Assembly (NCBI GenBank): GCA_947088865.1
Contig: CAMUHY010000006.1
Coordinates: 83,649-147,648, forward strand
Source: an uncultured Eubacterium sp.
GTDB taxonomy: Bacteria; Bacillota; Clostridia; Lachnospirales; Lachnospiraceae
Direction of reading: 5' to 3'
DNA: 64,000 nucleotides
Shown: piece by piece, positions 47,884-58,000 of the stretch
How the letters are laid out: every line of letters starts with the position of its first letter
Position numbering within the stretch: position 1 is the first letter of the stretch
Position numbers and translations under genes: made by a program
Notes under the pieces: generated by a model
Databases searched by the model: none
Seen by the model: the letters and a program-made list of their open reading frames with translations, nothing else
Told to the model about the DNA's origin: nothing

Positions 47884-48372
47884 ATGGATACATTACAAAA
47901 TTTATTGGACATGGATATTGGTTTATTTATACTTAGTTTATTTATTATTGCTGTTGCACTAAAGGAATTTATTGATTTACTCGTTTATTTTAAAAAGAAA
48001 TTTGGTATTAAAACAACCGTTCAAACTGATAAAGAAAAACTAGAATCTCGCATTTCTTCCTTAGAACGGCATGATAACTGGCAGTATAAAGAAATTTTAA
48101 AAATAAGTGAAGGTATCGAAAATATAACAGACCAGCTTTATAACATAGAAATTGATGACTGGCGTTATGAAATATTAAATTTTTGTACGGAATTATCAAA
48201 TGGAAAAAATTTCAATCGAGAATCCTTTGACCATATCAAACGAATACATCACAAATATGAACAGTTGCTAAATAGTCGTGGTATGGAAAACGGTTTAGTC
48301 GATGAAAGCATAAAATATATTGATGAAATTTACCATCAATATTTAAAAAATGATTTTAATAATAAAGATTAG
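47884..48372 (+). CDS. Small membrane protein of the lysis module
   Basis: A 162-residue protein. The first 30 residues contain a hydrophobic helix (IGLFILSLFIIAVALKEFIDLLVYF), followed by a charged helical cytoplasmic region. It resembles holin-associated or DUF-type membrane proteins encoded between amidase and holin in Clostridia phages. AAAAGGA precedes the start. It overlaps no neighbour and is 12 bases before the holin gene. Its role, perhaps timing of lysis, is inferred from position. Confidence 0.65.
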   Translation: MDTLQNLLDMDIGLFILSLFIIAVALKEFIDLLVYFKKKFGIKTTVQTDKEKLESRISSLERHDNWQYKEILKISEGIENITDQLYNIEIDDWRYEILNFCTELSNGKNFNRESFDHIKRIHHKYEQLLNSRGMENGLVDESIKYIDEIYHQYLKNDFNNKD

Positions 48373-48384
48373 GAGATTCTATCG

Positions 48385-48789
48385 ATGAATGAACTATTAA
48401 AAGAACTTGCAGAATTATTTTTATTTACAATTATAACGGGTTGTGGCATTGCTGTTATCAATAAAGTTATTACCTTTTTAAACGAAAAAATTGACGACCT
48501 TCAAAAGACAAAAACATTTGTAGAACACGAAAAACTAAACCAATATATCGATTATGCACAAGAAGCTATCACCACTGCTGTCACTTCCGTTTCTCAGACC
48601 TATGTTGATTCCCTGAAAAAAAGCGGTCAATTTGACAAAACCGCTGCAAACAATGCAAAAAAACAGGCTATCGAAATTGCTGAAAAGCTGATTAGTGATA
48701 ATTCTAAAATTGCTATTGAAACTGTATTTGGCGATTTTGAGGAATATATCAATAATAAAATTGAAGCTGTTATAAAAAGTGAGAAGTAA
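48385..48789 (+). CDS. LL-H family phage holin
   Basis: A 134-residue holin-like protein. The N-terminus carries one hydrophobic segment (LAELFLFTIITGCGIAVINKVITFL, about 7-31) followed by a long amphipathic helix (QYIDYAQEAITTAVTSVSQTYVDSLKKSGQFDKTAANNAKKQA), the signature layout of LL-H type holins. Such proteins form lesions that let the endolysin reach the wall. AGGAGA precedes the start. It closes the plus-strand phage-like gene block. Confidence 0.82.
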   Translation: MNELLKELAELFLFTIITGCGIAVINKVITFLNEKIDDLQKTKTFVEHEKLNQYIDYAQEAITTAVTSVSQTYVDSLKKSGQFDKTAANNAKKQAIEIAEKLISDNSKIAIETVFGDFEEYINNKIEAVIKSEK

Positions 48790-48930
48790 GTTGAAATTTA
48801 AGAATTGAGAATTGATGTTGATATGTTAATGTGATTTTTTTGGAGTGGGGGAATGTGGCTACAATTTATTATACATTCCCCTGCTTTGAATAAATATATT
48901 TTATATTAAATAAATAAATTTATATAGTTA

Positions 48931-51123
48931 TTATGAAAATAGTTCATTTTTATATATTTTTTTCATTTCATTTTCATCTTGTACGAAAATATATTCAAAT
49001 TCTGCTTCTTTTAATTGTGGAAGTATTTTGACAATATCAGATGATGTCCAAATTGAATTTTGTAAATAGGTTCCCTGTAAATTGCTTCCTTGTAAATTAG
49101 CTCCTCGTAAATCAGTTCTTTGCAAATTGACTAATCGTAAATCACTTCTTTGCAAATTGGCTAACCGTAAATTAGCTTCTTTCAAATTAGCTCCTTGTAA
49201 ATTAACTTTTTGTAAATTGGCTTTTTGTAAATTAGTTTTTCGTAAATCAGCTTTTTGTAAATCAGCTCTTTGTAAATTAGCTTTTTGTAAATCAACTTTT
49301 CGTAAATTGGCTAATTGTAAATCAGCTTCTTGTAAATTAACTTCAAAACAAAATACTCCTTGTAAATTTGCTCCCCAAAAAGTCACATTCTTTAAACTGG
49401 CTCTAAAAAAATTCACTCTTTGTAAATTGGCTTCAAACAAATTTGCTCCTTGCAAATTTATTTTACTCAAATCCAAAAAAAAGGCATTTAAATTATGTTT
49501 TATATAATTAATAATATATCCATTAAATTGATAAATATTTTCATCCCATAGATGTACAGTATCAAGCATATTAGCAAACACCCTGATTTCACAATCCATT
49601 ACATTTTTATAACATTCTCTAGTATAATAAGTCATTCCATCACTTAACATTAAATTAAACACATCACATACTATATCAAACATACTATTTAATTCGCTAG
49701 TTTCAATCTTAAATTTTAAAAAACCACGTATTTCAGAAGATAAAATTTCCTTTTTTAAAAGCTTTCCAAAAATACTCGCCAATTCTTCTTTAGATTTTTT
49801 AATTGATATACATATCTGCCTAAAAATATATTCTGCAACAAAATATTCATAAATAGAACGATGAACAAAAGATAATCGTTCGGATTCTATTCCTTCACAA
49901 TGCTTAATTGTTTTAAAAAAATTTCCAATTAAAATATCTTGATTTTTCTGCTTATTTTCCTGTATAACACGATTACAGATTTCTTGATATTCTTTTTGTG
50001 GAATATATGCTTCTTCTGAATTATTTTCAAACATCCAAAAAGCAATTTTTTGTGATATTAGATGAATTTGCTCTTTTATTTGACTTATTCTATGCGGCAT
50101 TTCATATCTTTTATTTTGTAAACATCGATTATAAATTCCTCCATCTTTTATAGAAAAAATCTGGTTATAAACCGTTGCAAGAGAGCCTTCTTTTTCAATA
50201 GAAATATTTAAAGCTAAAATCATATATAATATAAGAGGAATACCTAAAATATCTTGATTTTTTATTATATTCTCTATTGTATCCTTAGATATACTGCTAT
50301 TATTTTTTTCTTGATAAACCGTACAAAAACTTTTAATTTGTTTCTTGTCGAATGTCTGCAATGTAATATAATCGCAATCCATTTTTTGTAAATCCTCAAT
50401 ATAATGTTCTCTACATGTAATAATCAATGAAAACTTATTTATAGAATTTTCTTTTATCCATTGATGATATATATCATTTATAATTTTCGTTCTATTCCCT
50501 CCTACAATAATTTCATCAAAACCATCAATAATTAATGTTTTTCCCTCTAAATTATCATAAGACAAATTTAACTCTTTTAATATTTCATCCGCTATATTAT
50601 ATTTATCACTGCTGTTTTGCCAATCTACATTTTTCAAATCCGAAGCAAACTGATATACTAAAATATCATTTATATTGTTAATTATATTATCTATAAAATG
50701 AGCTGTAATCCATGTAATCAATGTGCTTTTGCCAATTCCGGGCTGTCCTAATATAAAAAGCATTTTATTATTGATTTCTTTATTACTATTTTTATCCATA
50801 TATTCCAATAATAAATTTTTTAAATCGTCAAATTTATTTTTATTATCTTTCCATAAATAATGTGGTAAATGCTTTTCTACATACAATTCTTTTAAACTTA
50901 TATTGACACCAGCATTTTCATCACGCTTATTAAAATCATTGAGGAACATATTGTTATTCCATTTATTCAAATATTCAACTGTTCGGCTATGTATATTTGA
51001 TTTTACATGATTCCTCTCACTATTATTTACCGCTGCATGGATTTGTCCATTATCCAATGCCAAATTTAATTGTCCGCCATCAGAAACATTCACTTCTACT
51101 TTATCTATACTTTGTCTTTCCAT
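48931..51123 (-). CDS. NACHT ATPase with pentapeptide repeats (putative defence)
   Basis: A 730-residue STAND/NACHT protein. The N-terminus (about 5-40) carries VNVSDGGQLNLALDNGQI, a motif shared with the small protein encoded just upstream. The NACHT ATPase contains P-loop GQPGIGKST (about 126-134) and Walker B LIIDGFDEI (about 197-205). A helical middle follows, and the C-terminus (about 565-695) is made of about 25 A(N/D)LxxA-type pentapeptide repeats. NACHT proteins with sensor C-termini detect phage components in bacterial immunity. The start ATG 51123 is preferred over GTG 51129 because of AGGAGA spacing. It follows the small gene by 10 bases. Confidence 0.88.
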   Translation of the reverse strand: MERQSIDKVEVNVSDGGQLNLALDNGQIHAAVNNSERNHVKSNIHSRTVEYLNKWNNNMFLNDFNKRDENAGVNISLKELYVEKHLPHYLWKDNKNKFDDLKNLLLEYMDKNSNKEINNKMLFILGQPGIGKSTLITWITAHFIDNIINNINDILVYQFASDLKNVDWQNSSDKYNIADEILKELNLSYDNLEGKTLIIDGFDEIIVGGNRTKIINDIYHQWIKENSINKFSLIITCREHYIEDLQKMDCDYITLQTFDKKQIKSFCTVYQEKNNSSISKDTIENIIKNQDILGIPLILYMILALNISIEKEGSLATVYNQIFSIKDGGIYNRCLQNKRYEMPHRISQIKEQIHLISQKIAFWMFENNSEEAYIPQKEYQEICNRVIQENKQKNQDILIGNFFKTIKHCEGIESERLSFVHRSIYEYFVAEYIFRQICISIKKSKEELASIFGKLLKKEILSSEIRGFLKFKIETSELNSMFDIVCDVFNLMLSDGMTYYTRECYKNVMDCEIRVFANMLDTVHLWDENIYQFNGYIINYIKHNLNAFFLDLSKINLQGANLFEANLQRVNFFRASLKNVTFWGANLQGVFCFEVNLQEADLQLANLRKVDLQKANLQRADLQKADLRKTNLQKANLQKVNLQGANLKEANLRLANLQRSDLRLVNLQRTDLRGANLQGSNLQGTYLQNSIWTSSDIVKILPQLKEAEFEYIFVQDENEMKKIYKNELFS

Positions 51124-51133
51124 ATACACTCTC

Positions 51134-51493
51134 CTAATGAATATATGGCGTAATATAATCTATCAATTTTTGTAAATTATCTGCCAGCGCAGGTATTCCA
51201 TTTGCAATAGTAAACATTGGGGCAATTAATGTTAAACAATTTTTTAATCTGCTTATTTTTGGTTCCGGCTTTTTCAATTCTTCTTTTGCCATATCCACAA
51301 TATCACTAATTTCTTCTGCATCTTCTTTTTTCAAATCCGATAAATTATTCATAATTCCTTTTATAATATTGTCTAATTCATTGGCAGAAACTCCATTATT
51401 TAATGGAGCATATATTGTAGCATTATCTTTTGCAATATTTACTTGACTGCCATTCGATGTATTAAAATGAACTGTGTAATTTTTATCTTCCAT
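51134..51493 (-). CDS. Small partner of the NACHT protein
   Basis: A 119-residue protein. Its N-terminus TVHFNTSNGSQVNIAKDNATIYAPLNNG aligns with the NACHT N-terminus; about half of 26 positions are identical. The rest is helical (NELDNIIKGIMNNLSDLKKEDAEEI) and ends in a hydrophobic segment (about 80-110) that could insert into a membrane. The start at 51493 has GGAGG well placed; the longer frame to 51583 has no support. It may be an effector or regulator that binds the NACHT protein through the shared motif. It has no recognised family. Confidence 0.7.
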   Translation of the reverse strand: MEDKNYTVHFNTSNGSQVNIAKDNATIYAPLNNGVSANELDNIIKGIMNNLSDLKKEDAEEISDIVDMAKEELKKPEPKISRLKNCLTLIAPMFTIANGIPALADNLQKLIDYITPYIH

Positions 51494-51821
51494 TATTATT
51501 TTTCCTCCTTTGCACAAAAAAACAACTTTTTGCCTAATTATTAATAAAAAGCATAAAAAATAATTGAACTTTTCTAAATACATTGTACATAAAAAACATT
51601 ATTTTAACACTATACAATATAACTAAAAATTTAGTCTTATATTTGTACTATTTAATCATATACTCATATTAATAATATATAGTATTTCGTTTTAATCTTT
51701 TCAATAAAAATCCATATCATTTTTTATATCAAGTAAATAAATATTCATCATTTGCTTTGCTACTTACTTAAACTACTTAGCTGCTATCACAACACAAATT
51801 CACTCTACTTATAAAAAAATG
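51494..51821. other. AT-rich region between defence pair and next gene
   Basis: About 330 bases that probably hold the promoter of the minus-strand defence pair. I see no ORF, repeat or RNA structure except the terminator at its far edge. Confidence 0.4.
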
Positions 51822-51850
51822 GCTATCTCCTACGCCAAATAGGAGATAGC
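51822..51850 (-). terminator. Hairpin terminator
   Basis: GCTATCTCCTA and TAGGAGATAGC form a perfect 11-bp stem with a 7-base loop, followed on the minus strand by CCATTTTTTT. It ends the transcript of the 51884-52357 gene. Confidence 0.85.
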
Positions 51851-51883
51851 TTGTCATAACTTATAAATACTATTGTAATATTA

Positions 51884-52357
51884 CTATAAAGGTTCTTTCA
51901 AAATAAAAAATGGACGCACAACTAAAGCAGAACTTCCACACCAAACACAATCTACACGCCCCTCTGAATCAATAAATCGCACACTCTCACAACCACTGCC
52001 TGAAGGAGTAGAATCAGGTGTAGCAAGCCACCACCACATATTTAAATATGGAATCTTCCTTCTACATTCTCTATACAAATCCAATGTAGGAATTGCCAAA
52101 ATATCACCATTTATTTCTCCATAATCGTTAAAACCATCAAGTGAAAGTAAATTCATATTAATTGGTGCAAGTTTGTCTTTAAATTTTCGCTTTAATTCAA
52201 CTGCTAAGTTACTTTCATTTAAATTTTTGTGAATATATGAATAAACATAATTATTTATTTTTCCAAATACTAAATTGCCAAGACTTTCATTAAACAGATA
52301 ATAGATACCATTTTTATCACGCTTAATTGTAGTCCATTCATTAATATTAATTGCCAT
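51884..52357 (-). CDS. DUF6273 / C-type-lectin-like protein
   Basis: A 157-residue protein whose last 50 residues read WWWLATPDSTPSG, ESVRFIDSEGRV and SSALVVRPFFIL. This is the DUF6273-type pattern (W-W-L-x-[ST]-P ... G ... VRP), a formylglycine/C-type-lectin-like fold also used by targets of diversity-generating retroelements. The N-terminal 100 residues (MAININEWTTIKRDKNGIYYLF onward) are unlike known domains. There is no signal peptide. It may be a tail-associated or surface-recognition moron of the phage-like locus. No DGR RT or template repeat is visible in the window. Confidence 0.65.
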   Translation of the reverse strand: MAININEWTTIKRDKNGIYYLFNESLGNLVFGKINNYVYSYIHKNLNESNLAVELKRKFKDKLAPINMNLLSLDGFNDYGEINGDILAIPTLDLYRECRRKIPYLNMWWWLATPDSTPSGSGCESVRFIDSEGRVDCVWCGSSALVVRPFFILKEPL

Positions 52358-52412
52358 AACTTAATCCTTTGCAATTCAAATTTATCTTTTAATATCAATT
52401 TTTTTATTATTT

Positions 52413-52682
52413 TTATTTCATTTTATATTCTTTATACCATTTTCTATACAATTCCTTATAAGTATACTGTTTTGCATATTTATATTTTTTATACCAATTC
52501 ATATAAGAATAAAATGTTTCAAAAAATTTATAATCTGAAATATTATACGAACAAAATACCTTTTTGTAGGCATTGCCTGATGGAATATCAAAAATTTTAC
52601 GAACCATTTTATTAGCAAGCCGTTTCATTCCCTTTGTATTAGAATCTTTACAACATGCAATATGTTTATAACTTCTACTCAT
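52413..52682 (-). CDS. Small basic Tyr/Lys-rich hypothetical protein
   Basis: An 89-residue, very basic protein. The N-terminus MSRSYKHIACCKDSN is a pattern I associate with small proteins of Clostridia phages and plasmids; the C-terminus alternates Tyr and Lys (YTYKELYRKWYKEYKMK). It starts 31 bases after rtcB and is probably co-transcribed with it. A nucleic-acid-binding role would fit the charge but is not demonstrated. Confidence 0.6.
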   Translation of the reverse strand: MSRSYKHIACCKDSNTKGMKRLANKMVRKIFDIPSGNAYKKVFCSYNISDYKFFETFYSYMNWYKKYKYAKQYTYKELYRKWYKEYKMK

Positions 52683-52713
52683 AGTATCAAAATCACACCT
52701 TAAATATTACTTT

Positions 52714-53928
52714 TTATGCTATATCTTCTTCTCCTGCTTTAAAATTATAAATAGGTTTAATAATCGTTTCAATGTCTACGGTATCTCCAATGTTATTGAC
52801 AATATCATCCATACTCTTATACGCCATAGGACACTCATCCAATGTCTGTTTTCCAACCGATGTGGTATAAATTCCTTCCATCTCACTTTTAAAGGACGAT
52901 ACTGTAAACGACTGTCTGGCTTTTGACCGACTCATTAACCTTCCAGCACCATGTGGTGCCGAACAATTCCATTCATCATTTCCCTTTCCAATGCAAATAA
53001 GCGAACCATCTCTCATATTGATAGGAATTAACAATTTTTCTCTTTTTTTTGCTGAGACTGCCCCTTTTCTTAAAATCATTGCTTCCATATCAATATAGTT
53101 ATGAATGGTTGTAAATTGTTCAACGACATGCAGCTTCATTCCTCTGATAATTTCGTCCATCATTGCCTTTCTATTAAACATAGCAAATTCTTGAATAATT
53201 TTCATATCGTGAATATACTTATCAAATAAATCCCCCTGAACATATGCCATATCTTTTGGAATATGGATTCGCTTTACATTTTTTAAAGCGGCAACACTTT
53301 TTTGAATCTCTTTATCTCGCCCTTCCGCCTTTAATTGCTGAATCAATGCATCGATATCTGCCTTACTGCTCCCATTTAACTGATGATATCCTTCCCGCTG
53401 ATAGTAATTGGCAACTTCCAATCCCAAATGCCTGCTGCCTGAATGAATCACAATATAAATATTTCCTTCCTCATCTTTATCTGCCTCAATAAAATGATTC
53501 CCGCCTCCAAGTGTTCCAAGACTTTTCTCAGCCCTTAATATATTAATTTCTTTATAACAATACAAATCTTTTAATGGAATATTTTTTATAAAAGAATGTG
53601 CTTTTTCTCGAATACTAAAACCTGATGGAATCTTTTGATAAATCAATTTATCCAGCTTTTGCAACTCAATATGCTTTTCTTTTATTTTAATTAACTCCAT
53701 ACCACAGCCAATATCAACACCAACCAAGTTTGGTATAACTTTATCTGTTATTGTCATGGTGGTTCCAACAGTACAGCCAGCGCCCGCATGAATATCTGGC
53801 ATAATCCGGATTTTACTGTTGCTTGTTATCTCTTGATTGCACAATAACATAATCTGTGCAATGGATTCTTGGTCTACAATATCTGTAAAAATTTTTGCAG
53901 TATTATATTTTCCTTTAACTTCTAACAT
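52714..53928 (-). CDS. rtcB: RNA-splicing ligase RtcB
   Basis: A 404-residue RtcB, which joins RNA 2',3'-cyclic phosphate or 3'-phosphate ends to 5'-OH ends using GTP and manganese. The conserved motifs are present in order: GVDIGCGME (metal-binding Cys), LGGGNHFIE, HSGSRHLG and CSAPHGAGRLMSR (the guanylylated His region). The start at 53928 is preferred over 53940 because GGGAGG lies directly upstream. In bacteria RtcB acts in RNA repair, often after toxin cleavage. A small basic protein follows. No archease or RtcA gene is adjacent. Confidence 0.95.
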   Translation of the reverse strand: MLEVKGKYNTAKIFTDIVDQESIAQIMLLCNQEITSNSKIRIMPDIHAGAGCTVGTTMTITDKVIPNLVGVDIGCGMELIKIKEKHIELQKLDKLIYQKIPSGFSIREKAHSFIKNIPLKDLYCYKEINILRAEKSLGTLGGGNHFIEADKDEEGNIYIVIHSGSRHLGLEVANYYQREGYHQLNGSSKADIDALIQQLKAEGRDKEIQKSVAALKNVKRIHIPKDMAYVQGDLFDKYIHDMKIIQEFAMFNRKAMMDEIIRGMKLHVVEQFTTIHNYIDMEAMILRKGAVSAKKREKLLIPINMRDGSLICIGKGNDEWNCSAPHGAGRLMSRSKARQSFTVSSFKSEMEGIYTTSVGKQTLDECPMAYKSMDDIVNNIGDTVDIETIIKPIYNFKAGEEDIA

Positions 53929-54208
53929 ACTCCCTCCCATTCTTAACCGTTTTATATAAAAACAGAAATGCTTATTTTACAAATCCAATACCTATTTACA
54001 ATATAATCATTCAATCAATTTTATTATAAATAAGCGTATTATAAAATATCAAAAGGTTACAAAACAAATTCAAAGAACACCATATAGCTGTGGCTATTAT
54101 AGCATAATTTTTGATATAGTGAAATGCTAGAGATTTGCAAAATACATTTTAGGATATATATTTCATTTAAACTTACCAGCAAACAGTAAATTATACAATT
54201 CAATCAAC

Positions 54209-54793
54209 TTATATATTTTCAATAAAATGATTGGGATACATATTCCAATACTTTTTATATACAAACGCTTCATTTCCATCAAAATTCAATTGATACATTC
54301 TAAATAGAACTGGAAAGTTTTTAGGCTGCCAACATTCTTCATAAGAATAACAGTATTTCATTCCAAGTTTTTGCATCACACGACCACTTCGAGGATTGTT
54401 AACATCATGAGTTGCTGTAATATACAATAAGCCATCTCTTTTTACTTGCTGTATAAGAGCCTTTCCTGCTTCTGTAACAATTCCCTTATTCCAGAAATCT
54501 TTGTGAAGTCCATATCCAAAATCGTGATGTTCCTCCATATCAATCTTGATATAACCAATAGCATAATTATTGCTTTTTAAACAGATGGCATAAGCGTAAG
54601 CTTGTGGCTGTTCGTATTTTGCCGCATATCTTTCCTTATAAAACTTTTTTGTTTCTTCAATATTTTTCATCGGATACCATGGCAAAAATTGATTAACTTC
54701 TTCATCTTTCAAAAGCAAATATAAATCTTCTATATCTGTTTCTGTGAATTTCCTTAAAATTAAGCGTTCTGTTTTTAATTTGGGCGTATTCAT
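54209..54793 (-). CDS. GNAT acetyltransferase, RimJ/RimL-like
   Basis: A 194-residue GNAT of the RimJ/RimL type (TERLILRKFTETDIEDLYLLL at the N-terminus, DFGYGLHKDFWNKGIVTEAGKAL for CoA binding, and NPRSGRVMQKLGMKYC). Such enzymes acetylate N-termini, antibiotics or small amines; the target cannot be told. ATG 54793 has better GAGG spacing than the preceding ATG. It lies alone between long AT-rich spacers. Confidence 0.87.
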   Translation of the reverse strand: MNTPKLKTERLILRKFTETDIEDLYLLLKDEEVNQFLPWYPMKNIEETKKFYKERYAAKYEQPQAYAYAICLKSNNYAIGYIKIDMEEHHDFGYGLHKDFWNKGIVTEAGKALIQQVKRDGLLYITATHDVNNPRSGRVMQKLGMKYCYSYEECWQPKNFPVLFRMYQLNFDGNEAFVYKKYWNMYPNHFIENI

Positions 54794-54955
54794 CATATTT
54801 CCTCACTAATTTTAAATTTATTAACTTCTTCCATTTTCATATGATATCATTTGTATATGGATTTTTTTAATTTTTCTACCTTCCATAAAATTTTAGAAAA
54901 AATCCACCTTTATCAACGGTCAAAATAACAATTGCTTTTTTATTATTATTTTAAA

Positions 54956-54988
54956 AATCCCCTAAATCATAAAATGACTTAAGGGATT
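54956..54988 (-). terminator. Hairpin terminator of the DUF4132 gene
   Basis: AATCCCCTAAATCAT and ATGACTTAAGGGATT pair (two mismatches); on the minus strand a GGGGATTTTT tract follows. It lies 30 bases beyond the stop codon. Confidence 0.8.
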
Positions 54989-55017
54989 CTTATTAATTTA
55001 ATGAAATTAAGTTTCAA

Positions 55018-58000
55018 TTACTTCAACTGATTTAATATATATGGGTCTTTTATCTTCTCATCCTGTGCAAATAAAACAATTTTACTCATTATTTCTGCGG
55101 TCTTTGGGTCTTCATCAACAAACGGAAGGAAAATCTTTCCCCTAGACTGCGAATGTACTGGTAATACATACACTTGATGGCTTCCAAGCATATGAATCAC
55201 GCCGCTTCCAAGATGAATCGAATACTCTGCCCGCTGACCTTTTATAATAGCATGATGGTCTTTAAAGGTTACATTTGTAAGCTTAAACAACGCAAGGTTG
55301 TGAGCAATAATAACTTTTCTCATATCCATTGTAGAATGACTTGTTTCTGGGTCTACTCCGCCTACATGAGCAACGCTCACCGCTAAGTCCACATCACGCA
55401 TAACCTCTGAGTATACAATATCAGGAACATCACCAATTTTAATTGGCGCAAATGTATTGCGGTCTGAAAATTCAACCCACTCTAATGTTGGCGCTTCAAT
55501 ATCGCTCGGTGAAAACCAATCGGCTAACGCATATATCTTGGCAATAATATTATCCTTGTAGTAAACTTTCTGCAAGCCCTCTTCATAATCAGCAACCCAG
55601 CGGCGATTTTTCAAGCATCCTACGGTCTTTTGAGGCTGTATCTGATTGCCGGCAAACATACGGCTATTAAATCGGTCATTTTCTTCGGACAATTTTACAT
55701 ACAACTCTCTAAATACCTGCTTAAATGGCTGTTTTACTCTTGTTTCAGCCTGCATCTGTGTAAAGAGATAATCTTGATATGCACTCCAGCAGCCTGCTTG
55801 ATATAAGTCAAAAGGATGGGCAACACGAAGCTTTGCATCCCCTTTTAACGAGGCTGTCTCATCATTGTAATCGGTCAATCCTTTGTTGGACAGCATACCA
55901 ATTTTTTGCGTTTTGCCGCAGGTAATATACACAAGATTATTGACAATCGGTTCAATCACTGGATTTTTTGTCAAATTTTTCAGCTCTTTAAAGGTATAGA
56001 CTTCTCTGTCTTCCATTGCCTGCTCAAACATCTTAACGGTTCGTGAATATTGTTCTTTTAATTTCTTTTGAATGTCCTTTAAATAAAGCACATATTCGTC
56101 TTTTTTCAAATTGGCTGGCAATGATTTGAGTATTTTTTCTTTTTTAACACATTCCAAACTTACTTTGCCATATGAATCAACAACCAATCGCACCAAAGCA
56201 TCGCCAACGGCATGAGGTTTAAATGCATCGCTGTCATTTTCCACCATTTTTGTCTCCATTGCCAAAATCAATCTTGTCACATCTTGATATCCAGCATTGG
56301 TTGCCAAATTTCTCAACGCCATATCGCACGCAAGACCTTCACTTGCTTTTCTCTGTGCGCCAAACTGTCTGCTTTCCTTACGAAATCCCTGTATAAATTC
56401 ATATCTTCTCAGTTCATCTTTTTCATCAACAATCGGAATGACACCATAACTCATAAGCAAATCTTTATTACGCTTATCTTTAATCTTTTCTTCCAACTCT
56501 GAAACCGTCACTTTTCCTAATGCCGCATCAGAATACTTCCTTGCTCTGGAATGTTTGTTGCCATCTGAAATATACTTTGCTGCATCGTAAAGCTTCTGGA
56601 ATGTTGCATCTCCTAATGTCTTATATGCTGATTTAAACCAATTCAAATCAAATGCTCCATTGTTTAATTCTTCCGCAGAAAGAGGTGTATACTTTGCAAT
56701 AACCGCCTTTTTCTTATCATCAAACCGCTCATTCATATGTGCCATAAAATAATAGCAGCCTGTTTTTAAATCTTTCTTTAAATATTCCTGAATAATATCA
56801 ATCCATTGAGGCGCATACATAATCGTCTCATAAAGCCGTACTTCAGAAATCTTTTTATCCTTTAAAAGCGCTTTTAATTTTTTCGCATCGTCTCCTTCTT
56901 TTGGATAACACACACTTAACAAATGGCTCAAAATTACATTTTTAGAATCTCCATTAGACCCCCAATAATACGTTCCTCTATCTAGTTTTTCATCACCCAT
57001 TGCCACCAATATCTGAACCATGCGCTCTATTCCGCAAAAATGCTGAATACTTCTGGCAGCAGAAGAAAAGATTGTCGGTAAATCTCCTCTTGATAATTCT
57101 ACATCTAATACCTTATTGACAATATGTTCACAGATATCCACTGCATTTTTATAAAAATCACTCTCTTTATCAACTTTGTCATCTTTCATATAACGTGCAA
57201 TTTGAGTTTCCTGATATGGAAGCAATTTTTCTAATGAAAAGATAGACAGCGCACTCAATGTATAACTCAAACTAAAATATTCAAAAGCCGCCTTATACAC
57301 TTCATTCTCTGGTATCATACCTAACGTATACGCCTTAATATAGTCAAAAATATTTAAATAGCTATTGCTTCTGTCTCTGCCATAATAATAATATCTTGAA
57401 TCCCTATGTTTGTTATATTCAAAACGTCTGTCGATATCATAATAGATTTCAAAACGTCTTTTAAACTGCTCATCCGTTTTCCAAGAAAGAGAAAGCAAAC
57501 TGCTAATTCTGCCATTAGAAATCAAAGAAATTTCACTATCACTTTGTGAATAATAACTTTTCTTATCCTTAATCCTTTTATACCACAGCGCACTGTCTTC
57601 TACCTGATAAACCACATAATTCAGCATTTCTTCTGCTACATTATTTATCTTTGTATCTGGATACATACTTACCATAATGCGAATAATTGTATCAATGTCA
57701 AATCCATAATGAACATTAGAATACTCTTTTTGGTTTTTCAGGCGGGCAAAATAATCATAAAGACAGCTTCCAAGCAGTATTTTCATATGTTTATCATATG
57801 TTTCCCTATTTTCAATATTGTCTAATGCTAATGTTTTTCTAGCCATCTGCATATGAAATAAAAGTGTTGGATTTTTAATATAGGTCTCATAAAATTCTAC
57901 CCAAAGTTCTTTAAACGGATAACGGTCTTCTATTGGCAAATTAGGGTCTGTGTTCATTGCTGACAAATTATTTGACAATAACGTTTCGACTCCCGCCGCA

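Noticed and set aside
49082-49507. Plus-strand 141-codon ORF rich in CKLA repeats
   Set aside because: It is the antisense of the pentapeptide-repeat DNA of the NACHT gene; the 15-bp periodicity keeps the frame open. No ribosome binding site.
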